Positions 55,508 to 64,000 of a stretch of 64,000 nt of DNA are shown here, piece after piece (positions within the stretch are counted from its first letter, which is position 1; every line of letters starts with the position of its first letter). Origin of the DNA: Gallionella sp. (GTDB taxonomy: Bacteria > Pseudomonadota > Gammaproteobacteria > Burkholderiales > Gallionellaceae); NCBI GenBank assembly GCA_028689145.1, contig JAQTWT010000002.1, positions 62,001-126,000 on the forward strand. The letters are read 5' to 3'. A program made the position numbers and the translations under genes. The notes below the pieces were generated by a model. That model worked only from the letters and a program-made list of their open reading frames with translations. It searched no databases and was not told the origin of the DNA.

Positions 55508-55532
55508 GAACAGTTGTGCTGTTCAGTTTTTT
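55508..55532 (+). terminator. Terminator platform of the cobalamin riboswitch
   Basis: GAACAG TTGTG CTGTTC followed by AGTTTTTT, between riboswitch and btuB start. Its position and U-run indicate that the riboswitch acts by transcription termination. Confidence 0.75.
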
Positions 55533-55609
55533 GCTTCCCCCTCCCTACCGCATTTTCTGAATTTAATTTCCCAGCGGGGACGCTCGGAACCTTTCAGGAG
55601 TGCTTCAAA

Positions 55610-57436
55610 ATGAAATATAGGCTATCTGCCGCGCTGCTCAGTGCGGCGTGCACCCATGCTCACGCAGTCGTTCACGATACCTTGTCGGATGTGGTCGTTA
55701 CGGCCACGCGTACCGCGCAATCCGCCGATGCAACTCTGGCTTCAGTTTCCGTGATTACCCGTCAGGATATAACTCGCCTGCAGGCGCACTCTTTGCCGGA
55801 TGTGCTGCGCGGTGTGGCTGGCTTGACTGTCAGTAACAGTGGCGGAGCAGGCAAGCAAACCTATGTTTACGTGCGCGGCACAAATGCGAATCATGTACTG
55901 GTTCTGGTGGACGGCATCAAGGTCGGCTCGGCGACTGATGGTTATGCTGCATTTCAGGATATTCCCGTGGGGCAGATCGAGCGTATCGAGATCGTGCGCG
56001 GGCCGCGTGCCAGCCTGTACGGATCGGAAGCGATCGGCGGTGTGATCCAGATTTTTACCCGCAAGGGTTGTGGTGCGCTGACTCCTTCGTTTAGTGTTAC
56101 CGGGGGGGGCTATGGCACCTTAAATAGCGCGCTAGGTTTGAGCGGCGGCGGCACGCAAGGCTGGTTCAACGCTAAAATCAACCAACAACACACGACCGGT
56201 TTTAATGCGAAACGTAATGTCGCGGGAGCCGATCTGGATAAAGACGGCTACCACAATTTATCCTTGGGTTTGAGCAGTGGTTATCGGTTTGACAGTGGTG
56301 CAGTGGCTGATATTCAGGTGCTGCATACTGACAGTAAAGCCAAATTCGACGGTAACCCGAATGAATCCAAGAGTATGCAGGAGGTGTTGGGCGGTTCGCT
56401 GAAGTTCGCACCGGTACGAGCCTGGAATATGACTGTTCGCGCCGGGAGAAGTCAGGATAACGTTGATAATTTTTTGAATGGTGTATTTAGTTCGCGCTTT
56501 AATACGCAGCGCGATAGCTTGTCCTGGCAGAACGATTTTGCCGTGGGTGCCGACCATCTGTTCACGGTGGGGCTGGATTATCAAAATGATCGTATCTCCA
56601 GCGCTACTGCCTTTGCCCGGACGACACGCGATAATCGTGCATTGTTTGGGCAATATCAGGGCAGCTTTGGCGTGCATAGCCTGCAGGCCAGTGCGCGGCA
56701 TGATGACAATCAGCAGTTCGGTGGCCACAACACCGGCGGATTGGGCTATGGTTATGCGATCAATGACACGACGCGACTGATGGCTTCCTATGGCACGGCA
56801 TTCAAGGCTCCGACTTTTAATAATTTGTATTACCCGACATCGGTTTTTGCCTCCAGCAATCCGAATTTGCTCCCCGAGTTGTCGCATAGCATGGAGGTAG
56901 GATTGAGCAATCACGGTGTATGGGGAAAGTGGTCCTTGAATGCTTATCAAATCACCGGGAAGAATTGGATTAGTTGGGTCAATACCGGCGGAGTGTTCAT
57001 ACCGACGAATATTGATGCGACGCGCATCAACGGCTTGGAGGGGCAGTTGCAAACGCATTTGTACGTTTTGGATATCAATACTACGCTGACCCTGCAAGAC
57101 CCGCGCCAGACGTCTGGTGTAAACAAGGGAAAGCTGCTGAATCGTCGCGCAACCGAAACGATGCGCATCGAAGTGGCGCGTGATTTTGATGCCTATCGTC
57201 TGGCCGGTTCACTGTATGCCGAGGGGCGGCGTTTCGATGATGTGGCGAATACTGCCTCCAAGCGTTTGGGGGGTTACGCCTTGTTCGATGTGCGTGCCGA
57301 GTATCGTGTTGCGCCGGATTGGCTGGTGCAGGGGCGAATCGATAATTTGCTGGGCAAACAATATGAGACCGCGCAGTTCTATAATCAGGCGGGACGTGGG
57401 TTATACTTCACACTGAATTATCATCCCAAGATTTGA
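55610..57436 (+). CDS. btuB: TonB-dependent cobalamin receptor BtuB
   Basis: 608 residues. Signal peptide (about 1-19), then a TonB-box-like DVVVTATRT (28-36), the plug domain (VLVLVDGIKVGSATDGYAA, RIEIVRGPRASLYGSEAIGGVI) and a 22-strand barrel ending LYFTLNYHPKI. It imports corrinoids through the outer membrane. The ATG at 55610 has AGGAG 10 bases upstream, and the upstream cobalamin riboswitch supports BtuB. Followed by btuM and cobO. Confidence 0.95.
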   Translation: MKYRLSAALLSAACTHAHAVVHDTLSDVVVTATRTAQSADATLASVSVITRQDITRLQAHSLPDVLRGVAGLTVSNSGGAGKQTYVYVRGTNANHVLVLVDGIKVGSATDGYAAFQDIPVGQIERIEIVRGPRASLYGSEAIGGVIQIFTRKGCGALTPSFSVTGGGYGTLNSALGLSGGGTQGWFNAKINQQHTTGFNAKRNVAGADLDKDGYHNLSLGLSSGYRFDSGAVADIQVLHTDSKAKFDGNPNESKSMQEVLGGSLKFAPVRAWNMTVRAGRSQDNVDNFLNGVFSSRFNTQRDSLSWQNDFAVGADHLFTVGLDYQNDRISSATAFARTTRDNRALFGQYQGSFGVHSLQASARHDDNQQFGGHNTGGLGYGYAINDTTRLMASYGTAFKAPTFNNLYYPTSVFASSNPNLLPELSHSMEVGLSNHGVWGKWSLNAYQITGKNWISWVNTGGVFIPTNIDATRINGLEGQLQTHLYVLDINTTLTLQDPRQTSGVNKGKLLNRRATETMRIEVARDFDAYRLAGSLYAEGRRFDDVANTASKRLGGYALFDVRAEYRVAPDWLVQGRIDNLLGKQYETAQFYNQAGRGLYFTLNYHPKI

Positions 57437-57487
57437 TCAGGTAGTTTGAATTTTAAGTGTTAATGTTAATTTTTTAAGGAGCGCAAT

Positions 57488-58054
57488 ATGAAACTGTTAT
57501 CCCAACGTTCGATGTTGATTGGTTTGTCTCTGGTGGCACTGATGGCGGCCACGCGTATGCACCATTTCGGCAGTCCGCTGCATTTGCCGGATGCTTCCGT
57601 GGCGGTATTCCTGCTGGCCGGTTTTTTTATCGCCAGCCCGCTGTTGTTTGCCGGGTTGCTGCTTGAAGCGGGCGCGCTGGATTATGTGGCGATCACCCAT
57701 CTGGGTGTGAGTGATTGGTGCGTTACGCCAGCCTACTGGTTCCTGATTCCGACTTATGCGGTATTATGGTTTGCAGGCCGTTACTATGCGCGCATTCACC
57801 AGTACAGCATGCGCAGTCTGGGTGTTTTTGCCGGAATTTCGTTTGCGTCGCTGAGCACGGCATTCTTTATCTCCAATGGGTCTTTCTATTGGTTCTCGGG
57901 GCGTTACACCAATACCAACGTGGCCGAGTATCTGTCGCGCGCCGCACAGTATTATGTTCCTTCTCTGACCAGCAGCTTGTTATATCTGGCTTGTGCTGCC
58001 GCGTTGTATGCGGTGTGGTCGGCGCGTGCAACGGCGGCTGTCAAAGCTGAATAA
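57488..58054 (+). CDS. btuM: Solitary vitamin B12 transporter BtuM
   Basis: 188 residues with about six membrane helices. It belongs to the BtuM family, ECF S-component-like proteins that act without an ATPase. In the characterised Thiobacillus protein a cysteine (Cys80) binds the cobalt and removes cyanide, helped by His28, Asp67, Tyr85 and Arg153. This sequence has His26, Asp65, Cys78 (SDWCVTPAYWF), Tyr83 and Arg151, all offset by two. It should carry cobalamin through the inner membrane. Its stop overlaps the cobO start. Confidence 0.9.
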   Translation: MKLLSQRSMLIGLSLVALMAATRMHHFGSPLHLPDASVAVFLLAGFFIASPLLFAGLLLEAGALDYVAITHLGVSDWCVTPAYWFLIPTYAVLWFAGRYYARIHQYSMRSLGVFAGISFASLSTAFFISNGSFYWFSGRYTNTNVAEYLSRAAQYYVPSLTSSLLYLACAAALYAVWSARATAAVKAE

Positions 58055-58662
58055 TGGGTGACAATAGCGCTGCGGATGAGCGGCACCGCGCCCGCACGCA
58101 ACGCCATAAGGAAATCGTCGATGCCAAAATCGCCGGCGCCACCGAGAATCGCGGTGTGGTGCTGGTGCATACCGGTAACGGTAAAGGCAAAAGCAGTGCG
58201 GCATTCGGCATGGTTGCACGAGCACTCGGGCATGGTATGCATGTCGGGGTGGTGCAATTCATCAAGGGCAGTTTTTCCACCGGTGAAGAAACTTTTTTTC
58301 GCCGCTTTCCGGAAGTTGAATATCACGTGATGGGCGAAGGCTTTACCTGGGAAACGCAGGATAAGCAGCGTGATATCGCTTCGGCGCAGGCTGCATGGAA
58401 TATCGCCAGCGGTATGTTGAATAACCCCGATATTGCGCTGGTAGTACTGGACGAGATCAATATCGCGTTGAAACTGAACTACCTGCAGACTGAGCAGGTA
58501 CTTGAAGCCTTGCGCAACAGGCCGGTGATGCAGCATGTGGTGTTGACCGGACGGGCCGCGCCGGACGCGCTTATCGAATACGCAGATACCGTCACGGAGA
58601 TGCGCCCGATCAAGCATGCCTTCGATGCCGGTGTTCAGGCGCAGAAAGGCATCGAACTGTAA
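58054..58662 (+). CDS. cobO: Cob(I)alamin adenosyltransferase
   Basis: 202 residues of the CobA/CobO/BtuR type. P-loop VHTGNGKGKSSAAFG (GNGKGKSS at 41-48), VVQFIKG, VVLDEINIAL and LTGRAAPDALIEYAD are diagnostic. It adds the adenosyl group to imported or newly made cob(I)alamin or cobinamide. It is translationally coupled to btuM by a 1-base overlap, linking import directly to adenosylation. Confidence 0.95.
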   Translation: MGDNSAADERHRARTQRHKEIVDAKIAGATENRGVVLVHTGNGKGKSSAAFGMVARALGHGMHVGVVQFIKGSFSTGEETFFRRFPEVEYHVMGEGFTWETQDKQRDIASAQAAWNIASGMLNNPDIALVVLDEINIALKLNYLQTEQVLEALRNRPVMQHVVLTGRAAPDALIEYADTVTEMRPIKHAFDAGVQAQKGIEL

Positions 58663-58663
58663 T

Positions 58664-58804
58664 GGGAACCTCTAAAAATCCAGATTTCATCCCAACTGCT
58701 GTGTTGCGAAAAAAATTCCTTGCTTACATATTATCCATATGCTGCGCCGCGAAATTTCTTTCGCGCCTTGCATTTGGGCGAACTCTAAATTTTTAGAGGC
58801 TCCC
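58664..58804. mobile_element. 141-bp MITE-like element with 16-bp terminal inverted repeats
   Basis: Left end GGGAACCTCTAAAAAT and right end ATTTTTAGAGGCTCCC are inverted with one mismatch. The interior has no reading frame. Partial copies occur at 4041-4060 and 14250-14272. It fills the whole gap between cobO and cobB, and its right end provides AGAGG, seven bases before the cobB ATG. Confidence 0.6.
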
Positions 58805-58806
58805 AA

Positions 58807-60099
58807 ATGCCTGTGCGCCATTGTTCCGCGCTGCTGATCAGTGCTCCTGCTTCCGGTCAGGGTAAAACCACCGTCACTACCGCGCTTGCGGCATATCACC
58901 GCAGCCAGGGGCGCGTGGTGCGCGTGTTCAAGGTCGGCCCTGATTTTATTGATCCCACCATTCTCGAGCGTGCCTCCGGTCATCCGGTGTATCAGCTTGA
59001 TCTGTGGATGGGCGGCGAAGCGCACTGCCGCGCTTTGCTCTATCAGGCGGCCGAGGAAGCCGATCTGATTCTCGTCGAAGGTGTGATGGGTCTGTTTGAC
59101 GGTATGTCCTCCAGTGCCGATCTGGCCAAGCGCTTCGGTATTCCCGTTCTGGCGGTGATCGATGCCGGTGCGATGGCGCAGACTTTTGCCGCACTGGCAT
59201 ATGGTTTGTCGCAGTTGGATGCGGCATTGCCGTTTTACGGCGTGGTCGCGAACCGTGTTGGCAGCGCGCGCCATGCGGCAATGCTCACGGAACGATTGCC
59301 GTCCACGATCAAATTTTGCGGTGCGCTACCGCGTGCCGCGGAGATTGATTTGCCCGAGCGTCATCTGGGCTTGCTGCAAGCGGCGGAGCTGCCCGACATC
59401 GAACAGCGCATTGCGCGCGCAGCGCAGTTATGGGCGGAGCACGCGGATACCGGTTTGCCGCCCCCCGTGGCGTTCGCTCCCGCAGCGCAGCCCGTGGTGG
59501 TGCGTGAACTGGATGGCGTGAAGATTGCTGTCGCGCGCGATGCCGCTTTTTCATTCATGTACCGCGCCAACCTGGACGTGCTGGAGGCGTTGGGTGCCCG
59601 GTTGAGTTTCTTTTCGCCGCTCAAAGATGCCGAATTGCCGGAGGCGGATAGCTTGTATCTGCCGGGCGGTTATCCGGAGTTGCATTTGTCGGGCTTGGCG
59701 GAAAATACAGCCATGCTTGCCGCTATCCGCGCCCATCATGCCGCGCAAAAACCGATTCTCGCCGAATGCGGCGGTATGCTGTATACCTTGCGCTCGCTTG
59801 CTGATGTGCATGGCCGGCAGTCTGATTTGCTCGGGTTGCTGGATGGCGATGCGGTCATGCAGCCGCGTTTGAGCGCGCTCGCGCTGCAAAGTATCAAGTT
59901 GCCGCAGGGCGCGTTGCGCGGACATACCTTTCATTACTCGCGACTGCAAACCAGACTGGCTTTCAGCGCGTTTGGTGTGTGCCCAAACGGCGGCGAAACC
60001 GGCGAAGCGGTGTATCAGCAACAGCGTCTGACCGCCTCGTATATTCATTTTTATTTTCCCTCCAATCCAGGTGCCGTGGCACGGTTGTTTTTGCCGTAA
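58807..60099 (+). CDS. cobB: Cobyrinate a,c-diamide synthase
   Basis: 430 residues. The N-terminal P-loop domain has ISAPASGQGKTTVT (11-24); DFIDPTILERASG and EGVMGLFDGM are family motifs. The C-terminal type I glutamine amidotransferase domain has its nucleophile Cys321 in LAECGGMLYTL. It amidates side chains a and c of cobyrinate (CobB/CbiA). The remaining corrin-ring genes are not seen here. Its ribosome-binding site comes from the MITE-like element. Confidence 0.94.
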   Translation: MPVRHCSALLISAPASGQGKTTVTTALAAYHRSQGRVVRVFKVGPDFIDPTILERASGHPVYQLDLWMGGEAHCRALLYQAAEEADLILVEGVMGLFDGMSSSADLAKRFGIPVLAVIDAGAMAQTFAALAYGLSQLDAALPFYGVVANRVGSARHAAMLTERLPSTIKFCGALPRAAEIDLPERHLGLLQAAELPDIEQRIARAAQLWAEHADTGLPPPVAFAPAAQPVVVRELDGVKIAVARDAAFSFMYRANLDVLEALGARLSFFSPLKDAELPEADSLYLPGGYPELHLSGLAENTAMLAAIRAHHAAQKPILAECGGMLYTLRSLADVHGRQSDLLGLLDGDAVMQPRLSALALQSIKLPQGALRGHTFHYSRLQTRLAFSAFGVCPNGGETGEAVYQQQRLTASYIHFYFPSNPGAVARLFLP

Positions 60100-60235
60100 T
60101 TCGGTGGGGAAATTGTTTGGCGATGCATGGGAGTTGTATTGTTCGGCAGTGGGGCGTAATCGGGTAAGCAGATTAGGCGTAAAGCAGCGGGTATTTTCAA
60201 ACTTCCTCTGTAACCTGTTGCCGGCTGGCCAATGT

Positions 60236-60241
60236 TATAAT
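60236..60241 (+). promoter_or_regulatory. Putative -10 box before argS
   Basis: TATAAT, 27 bases upstream of the argS start. A -35 box at the right distance is not obvious. The 168-base gap holds nothing else that I recognise. Confidence 0.35.
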
Positions 60242-60267
60242 CCGCAACTGTCTAAAGGTGCCGTTTC

Positions 60268-61944
60268 ATGTCTGTCGTATTGAATTTTAAATCCCATCTT
60301 TCCGAATTGTTCGCGCAGGCATTGCGCGAGGTCGCGCCAGACGTTGCGCAGACCGAGGTGCTGATCGAACGCCCAAAGATCGCAGCGCACGGCGATTACG
60401 CGTGCAATCTGGCGATGCAGTTGGCGAAGCCGCTGCGCAAGTCGCCGCGCGACATCGCGCAGGCATTGATCGCGGCGCTGCCGGCTTCCGATGCGGTGGC
60501 GAAAGTAGAGATCGCCGGGGCCGGATTCATTAATGTGTTTATTACCACTGCGGCCAAGCAGGGTGTGGTGTGCGGTGTATTGCAGGCGGGTGCGGGTTAC
60601 GGGCATGTGCATATCGGCGCGGGACGCAAGGTGCAGGTGGAGTTCGTTTCGGCCAACCCGACCGGGCCGCTGCATGTAGGGCATGGCCGCGGCGCGGCGG
60701 TGGGCGATTGCCTGTGCAACGTACTGCATGCGGCGGGCTGGAATGTGACGCGCGAGTTTTATTACAACGATGCAGGTGTGCAGATCGACAACCTGACCTT
60801 GTCGGTGCAACTGCGTTGCAAGGGTGTTACGCCGGATGATCCGTCCTGGCCGGAAGCGGGCTATCGCGGCGATTACATTGCGGATGTGGCGCGCAGCTAT
60901 ATGGCGAAAGAAACCGTGGAGGCGGACGATCAACATACCACCGGCAAAGGCGATGTGAACGATGCCGAGGCGATCCGCCATTTTGCGGTGGCCTATCTGC
61001 GCCGCGAGCAGGATCTGGATTTGCGCGCATTTCAGGTGGAGTTTGATGTGTTCTCGCTGGAGTCTGCGCTGTATTCCGACGGCAAGGTGGAGGAAACGGT
61101 CAAACAGCTGATCGCCAGCGGTCACACCTACGAGCAGGACGGCGCGCTGTGGCTGCGTACCACCGCATTTGGCGACGACAAGGATCGCGTGATGCGCAAG
61201 ACCGACGGCGGCTACACCTACTTCGTGCCGGATGTGGCCTACCATCTGGATAAATGGCGGCGCGGATTCACGCGCGTGATCAACGAGCAGGGAGCCGACC
61301 ATCACAGCACCATTACCCGTGTAAGGGCGGGGCTGCAGGCGCTGGATGCGGGCATCCCGCGGGGCTGGCCGGACTACGTGCTGCACCAGATGGTGACGGT
61401 GCTGAAGAACGGCGAGGAGGTGAAAATCTCCAAGCGCGCCGGCAGTTATGTCACGTTGCGCGACCTGATCGACGAGGTGGGTTGCGATGCGACGCGTTAT
61501 TTCCTCGCGGCGCGCCATCCCGATTCGCAACTGGTGTTCGACATCGATTTGGCGAAATCCAAAAGCAACGACAACCCCGTTTATTACATCCAGTATGCGC
61601 ACGCGCGCATCAGCGCGGTGCTGGCGCAATGGGATGGCGAACGGCAAGCCTTGCTGAATGCGGATGTCAGCCTGCTGAACAGCGAGTACGAGACCGCCTT
61701 GTTGCAGCAGCTGATCGACTACCCGCAAGTGATCGAGACTGCCGCGACGGAGTTGGCTCCGCATTTGATCGCGTTTTACCTGAAGGATTTGGCAGCGGAT
61801 TTTCATAGCTACTATAATGCTTCGCGTTTTCTGGTCGATGATGAAGCGACCAAGTTGGCACGCCTCTCCTTGATCTGCGCCGTCGCGCAAGTGATGCGTA
61901 ACGGTCTGGCGCTGCTGGGAGTCAATGCTCCGGACAAAATGTAA
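60268..61944 (+). CDS. argS: Arginyl-tRNA synthetase
   Basis: 558 residues, class I synthetase. The HIGH motif appears as HVGHGRG (136-142) in [14 protein letters not shown], and the KMSKS loop as KISKRAG. The N-terminal Add1-like domain (1-110) and C-terminal anticodon-binding helices are complete. The ATG at 60268 has AAAGGTG upstream. Confidence 0.96.
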   Translation: MSVVLNFKSHLSELFAQALREVAPDVAQTEVLIERPKIAAHGDYACNLAMQLAKPLRKSPRDIAQALIAALPASDAVAKVEIAGAGFINVFITTAAKQGVVCGVLQAGAGYGHVHIGAGRKVQVEFVSANPTGPLHVGHGRGAAVGDCLCNVLHAAGWNVTREFYYNDAGVQIDNLTLSVQLRCKGVTPDDPSWPEAGYRGDYIADVARSYMAKETVEADDQHTTGKGDVNDAEAIRHFAVAYLRREQDLDLRAFQVEFDVFSLESALYSDGKVEETVKQLIASGHTYEQDGALWLRTTAFGDDKDRVMRKTDGGYTYFVPDVAYHLDKWRRGFTRVINEQGADHHSTITRVRAGLQALDAGIPRGWPDYVLHQMVTVLKNGEEVKISKRAGSYVTLRDLIDEVGCDATRYFLAARHPDSQLVFDIDLAKSKSNDNPVYYIQYAHARISAVLAQWDGERQALLNADVSLLNSEYETALLQQLIDYPQVIETAATELAPHLIAFYLKDLAADFHSYYNASRFLVDDEATKLARLSLICAVAQVMRNGLALLGVNAPDKM

Positions 61945-61963
61945 TGAAAAGGAACGTAATAAT

Positions 61964-62581
61964 ATGAGCAGAAACACTGGCAACAAACCCGCCGCGCCGC
62001 GCAAGAGTGGCAGCCCGTTATTGACCGGCATCCTTGTCGGCATGGTGATCGGTGTCGGATTGGCTGCCGGATTGGCCTGGTATATCATGAAGTCGCCCAG
62101 CCCGTTCGTGCAGAAAGAGCAGGTGGTGAGCAAACCGCCGGTAGTTGCCGCAAAACCGATAGCGCCCGCTGCTGCCGCAGCATCCGATATGCAACCGGAA
62201 GCGGCTGCTTCCGGCGTGACTGATGGCAAGCCGCGTTTCGAGTTCTATAAGGTGCTGACTGACAAACAGGATGCGACTGTTGGCGCATCGGGTAAGGCTG
62301 ACAAGCAGCAGTCCGGCAAACAGACGATAGACAGTAAACCGGCAGCTGCCGGCGAATCCTCTTACCTGCAGTCCGGGTCGTTTTCCAGTGCCGACGATGC
62401 TGAGAAATTAAAGGCAAGGCTTGCCATACTGGGGGTTGAAGCCAGTATCCAGACCGTAACTATTCCCGATAAGGGCGTCTGGCACCGTGTGCGTTCCGGG
62501 CCTTACAAAAATACCGCCGAGATGGACAGTGCGCGGAGTTTATTGAAACAAAACGGGGTGGATGCCAGTCCAACCCGCTAG
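61964..62581 (+). CDS. SPOR-domain membrane protein, FtsN-like
   Basis: 205 residues. A short cytoplasmic N-terminus with Lys/Arg, one membrane helix (about 19-41, LLTGILVGMVIGVGLAAGLAW), a low-complexity Ala/Pro/Lys linker, and a C-terminal SPOR domain (about 132-205, SYLQSGSFSSADDAEKLKARL). SPOR domains bind septal glycan strands. The location after argS and before a dsbA-type gene is common in betaproteobacteria. The ATG at 61964 has AAGGA upstream. Confidence 0.9.
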   Translation: MSRNTGNKPAAPRKSGSPLLTGILVGMVIGVGLAAGLAWYIMKSPSPFVQKEQVVSKPPVVAAKPIAPAAAAASDMQPEAAASGVTDGKPRFEFYKVLTDKQDATVGASGKADKQQSGKQTIDSKPAAAGESSYLQSGSFSSADDAEKLKARLAILGVEASIQTVTIPDKGVWHRVRSGPYKNTAEMDSARSLLKQNGVDASPTR

Positions 62582-62617
62582 CAGCAAAACAACAGCCATT
62601 ATTAAAAGGAGCGATAA

Positions 62618-63238
62618 GTGAAAAAACTGATACAGAATTTGTTTATTGCAGCTGTTTTATTGATTAGCGGTACGACTTTTGCCGCGCCCGAGTTGGGCAA
62701 AGATTACAAATTATTGAACACGCCGCAACCGACCGGTACCAAAAAAATCGAAGTGCTGGAATTCTTTTTTTACGGTTGTTCGCACTGCTTCCACCTGCAT
62801 CCGCAGTTGAGTGCATGGGAAAAGAACATGCCCAAAGATGTGGCGCTGGTTTTAGTACCGACCATTTTCCGCGATACGTGGGAGCCGATGGCGCGTACTT
62901 TCTACGCGCTCGAAGCGCTCGGGCAGCAGCGCCAGTTGCACGATGCGCTATACAAGGCATGGAACGTGGATAACGATGTGCTGAACGAGGAAGCAAAAAT
63001 ACTCGATTTCATCGGGCCGCGTGGAGTGGATCGTGCCAAATTCTCTGCGGCTTACAACTCGTTTTCAATGGAAAGCAAAGTGACCCGCGCCAAGCAAATG
63101 ATTCGCAGTTACGGGATTGCCGGCACTCCAACTTTGATTGTAGACGGCAAATACCTCATCACCGGTCTGCAGCCGGAAGAGACCATTCGTGTGCTGAATG
63201 AAGTGATCGCCATCGCGCGCAAGGCCAAGGCAAAATAG
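62618..63238 (+). CDS. dsbA: Periplasmic thiol:disulfide interchange protein, DsbA family
   Basis: 206 residues. Signal peptide cleaved near TTFA-AP (about residue 22). The thioredoxin active site is CSHC (Cys54-Cys57), one residue different from E. coli CPHC, and the cis-proline loop is GIAGTPTLIV. A helical insertion lies between. It introduces disulfides into exported proteins. AAAAGGAG precedes the ATG. Confidence 0.93.
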   Translation: MKKLIQNLFIAAVLLISGTTFAAPELGKDYKLLNTPQPTGTKKIEVLEFFFYGCSHCFHLHPQLSAWEKNMPKDVALVLVPTIFRDTWEPMARTFYALEALGQQRQLHDALYKAWNVDNDVLNEEAKILDFIGPRGVDRAKFSAAYNSFSMESKVTRAKQMIRSYGIAGTPTLIVDGKYLITGLQPEETIRVLNEVIAIARKAKAK

Positions 63239-63346
63239 TAAAATTGTCCCGGCTCGCTGGTGAGCTCTGCATGGCCATTCGACTGATGAAACGACTAGCC
63301 ATCACTAGGCAATCCAAAAACGATTGCCAAGCGATTGGTTAAAACT

Positions 63347-64000
63347 ATGCAAAAGACGCATATTAAGTCGCTGGTCATTAGCGGCGCATCGGGCGGCTTG
63401 GGTTTGGCGCTCGCGCGCCATTATCTCGCGCGCGGCGCAAAGGTTGCCGCCTTTGCCAGACGCGCCGAGTTACTGCAAGTTCTCGCTAAAGAATTTCCCG
63501 GTCAGGTTTATTGCTATGCGCTGGATGTGCGCAATGCTGCTGCCGTTCAGAATGCGGCCAACGATTTCATCGCGCGTGCCGGTTGTCCTGATGTGGTGAT
63601 CGCCAATGCCGGTGTGAGCGCAGGTACGCTTACGGAATATGCCGAAGATACCGATGTGTTTCAGCAAGTGATGGATATCAACGTGCTGGGTATGGTGAAA
63701 ACCTTCCAGCCTTTTGTTGCCGAAATGCGCGCAGCGCGGCAAGGAACGCTGGTGGGTATCGCCAGTGTGGCGGGCTTGCGCGGCTTGCCGGGGGCGGGTG
63801 CCTATTCGGCCTCCAAAGCGGCGGCGATTTCCTATCTGGAATCCTTGCGTGTCGAGTTGCGCGACAGCGGTGTGAAGGTCGTCACGATCTGTCCGGGTTA
63901 TATCAAGACAGCGATGACCGATATCAATCCGTATCCGATGCCGTTTCTGTTGCAAGCCGATGAGGCGGCTCGGCGTATGGCGCATGCCATCGAGCGGCAA
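63347..64000 (+). CDS. Short-chain dehydrogenase/reductase (partial)
   Basis: 218 codons before the right edge. Classical SDR: cofactor loop SGASGGLG (about 11-18), NAG (NAGVSAG), catalytic Ser in VGIASVAGLRG and Y-x-x-x-K in AYSASKAAAIS, then CPGYIKTAM. An arginine pair (FARRAEL) after the second strand suggests NADP(H). The substrate is unknown. The ATG at 63347 gives the usual N-terminus; the gap before it contains a GGCAATC/GATTGCC hairpin without a T-run. Confidence 0.9.
   Translation, partial: MQKTHIKSLVISGASGGLGLALARHYLARGAKVAAFARRAELLQVLAKEFPGQVYCYALDVRNAAAVQNAANDFIARAGCPDVVIANAGVSAGTLTEYAEDTDVFQQVMDINVLGMVKTFQPFVAEMRAARQGTLVGIASVAGLRGLPGAGAYSASKAAAISYLESLRVELRDSGVKVVTICPGYIKTAMTDINPYPMPFLLQADEAARRMAHAIERQ

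Noticed and set aside
60235..62229. Minus-strand reading frame of 664 codons opposite argS
   Set aside because: argS is unambiguous on the plus strand; the antisense product has no domain and reflects GC-skewed codon use.

Overview
The window reads as chromosomal DNA of a betaproteobacterium. I would place it in the Nitrosomonadales, near Gallionellaceae or Thiobacillus-type autotrophs. This rests on: the conserved blocks rsmI / lpoA-yraN-gmhA-dolP and dapF-DUF484-xerC; a tkt-gap-pgk-pyk-fba block of the kind seen in beta-proteobacterial autotrophs; zapB-zapA followed by 6S RNA; the tandem aat-bpt pair; and a BtuM of the Thiobacillus type. The taxonomic placement is inference. Almost all of the sequence is coding. 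I see no rRNA, tRNA, CRISPR array or complete transposase.

Layout. 1-6.4 kb: metK (partial), a DJ-1 protein, a membrane-anchored methyltransferase, a tautomerase, then an envelope cluster on the minus strand (lpoA-like, yraN, gmhA, dolP-like, rfaE2) divergent from rsmI. 6.5-12.7 kb: a secreted DUF2141 protein, a MacB/LolCDE-class ABC ATPase and permease, a LolA-like periplasmic protein and an outer-membrane beta-barrel protein, followed by a LytS/LytR-type two-component pair. This looks like a dedicated transenvelope export system and is the best candidate here for an undescribed system. 12.8-30.5 kb: mainly housekeeping genes (rhlE, tag, dapF, DUF484, xerC, an rRNA methyltransferase, a chemoreceptor, darP, pmbA, a PPOX protein, an APH/P-loop kinase fusion, rpmE, an M48 protease, aat, bpt, pyrD, slyX, terB).

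30.5-42.3 kb is an accessory/defence island on the minus strand: hsdM-hsdS-(AlbA_2/Schlafen-type ATPase)-hsdR, then a Fic protein, an ORF6N protein, a MazG-like pyrophosphohydrolase and an AbrB/PIN toxin-antitoxin pair. It carries a relic of a second hsdM, a roughly 50-bp direct repeat bracketing the Fic module, and several GTAG-type REP palindromes. One REP pair sits inside hsdM in frame.

42.4-49.7 kb: the central carbon operon tkt-gap-pgk-pyk-fba with a recognisable sigma70-type promoter. 49.7-55.1 kb: ilvA, a diguanylate cyclase with a Rossmann N-terminus and a FixL-like PAS domain, a TauE/SafE permease, an EVE-domain protein, 6S RNA, zapA and zapB. 55.2-60.1 kb: a cobalamin riboswitch with a terminator platform, then btuB-btuM-cobO and, behind a 141-bp MITE-like element that supplies its ribosome-binding site, cobB. 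60.2-64 kb: argS, a SPOR-domain protein, a DsbA-type thioredoxin and a partial short-chain dehydrogenase.

Short palindromic repeats beginning with GTAG recur at least seven times. They invade intergenic gaps, provide one stop codon, and in hsdM (with a related palindrome in the rRNA methyltransferase gene) have been absorbed into coding sequence.
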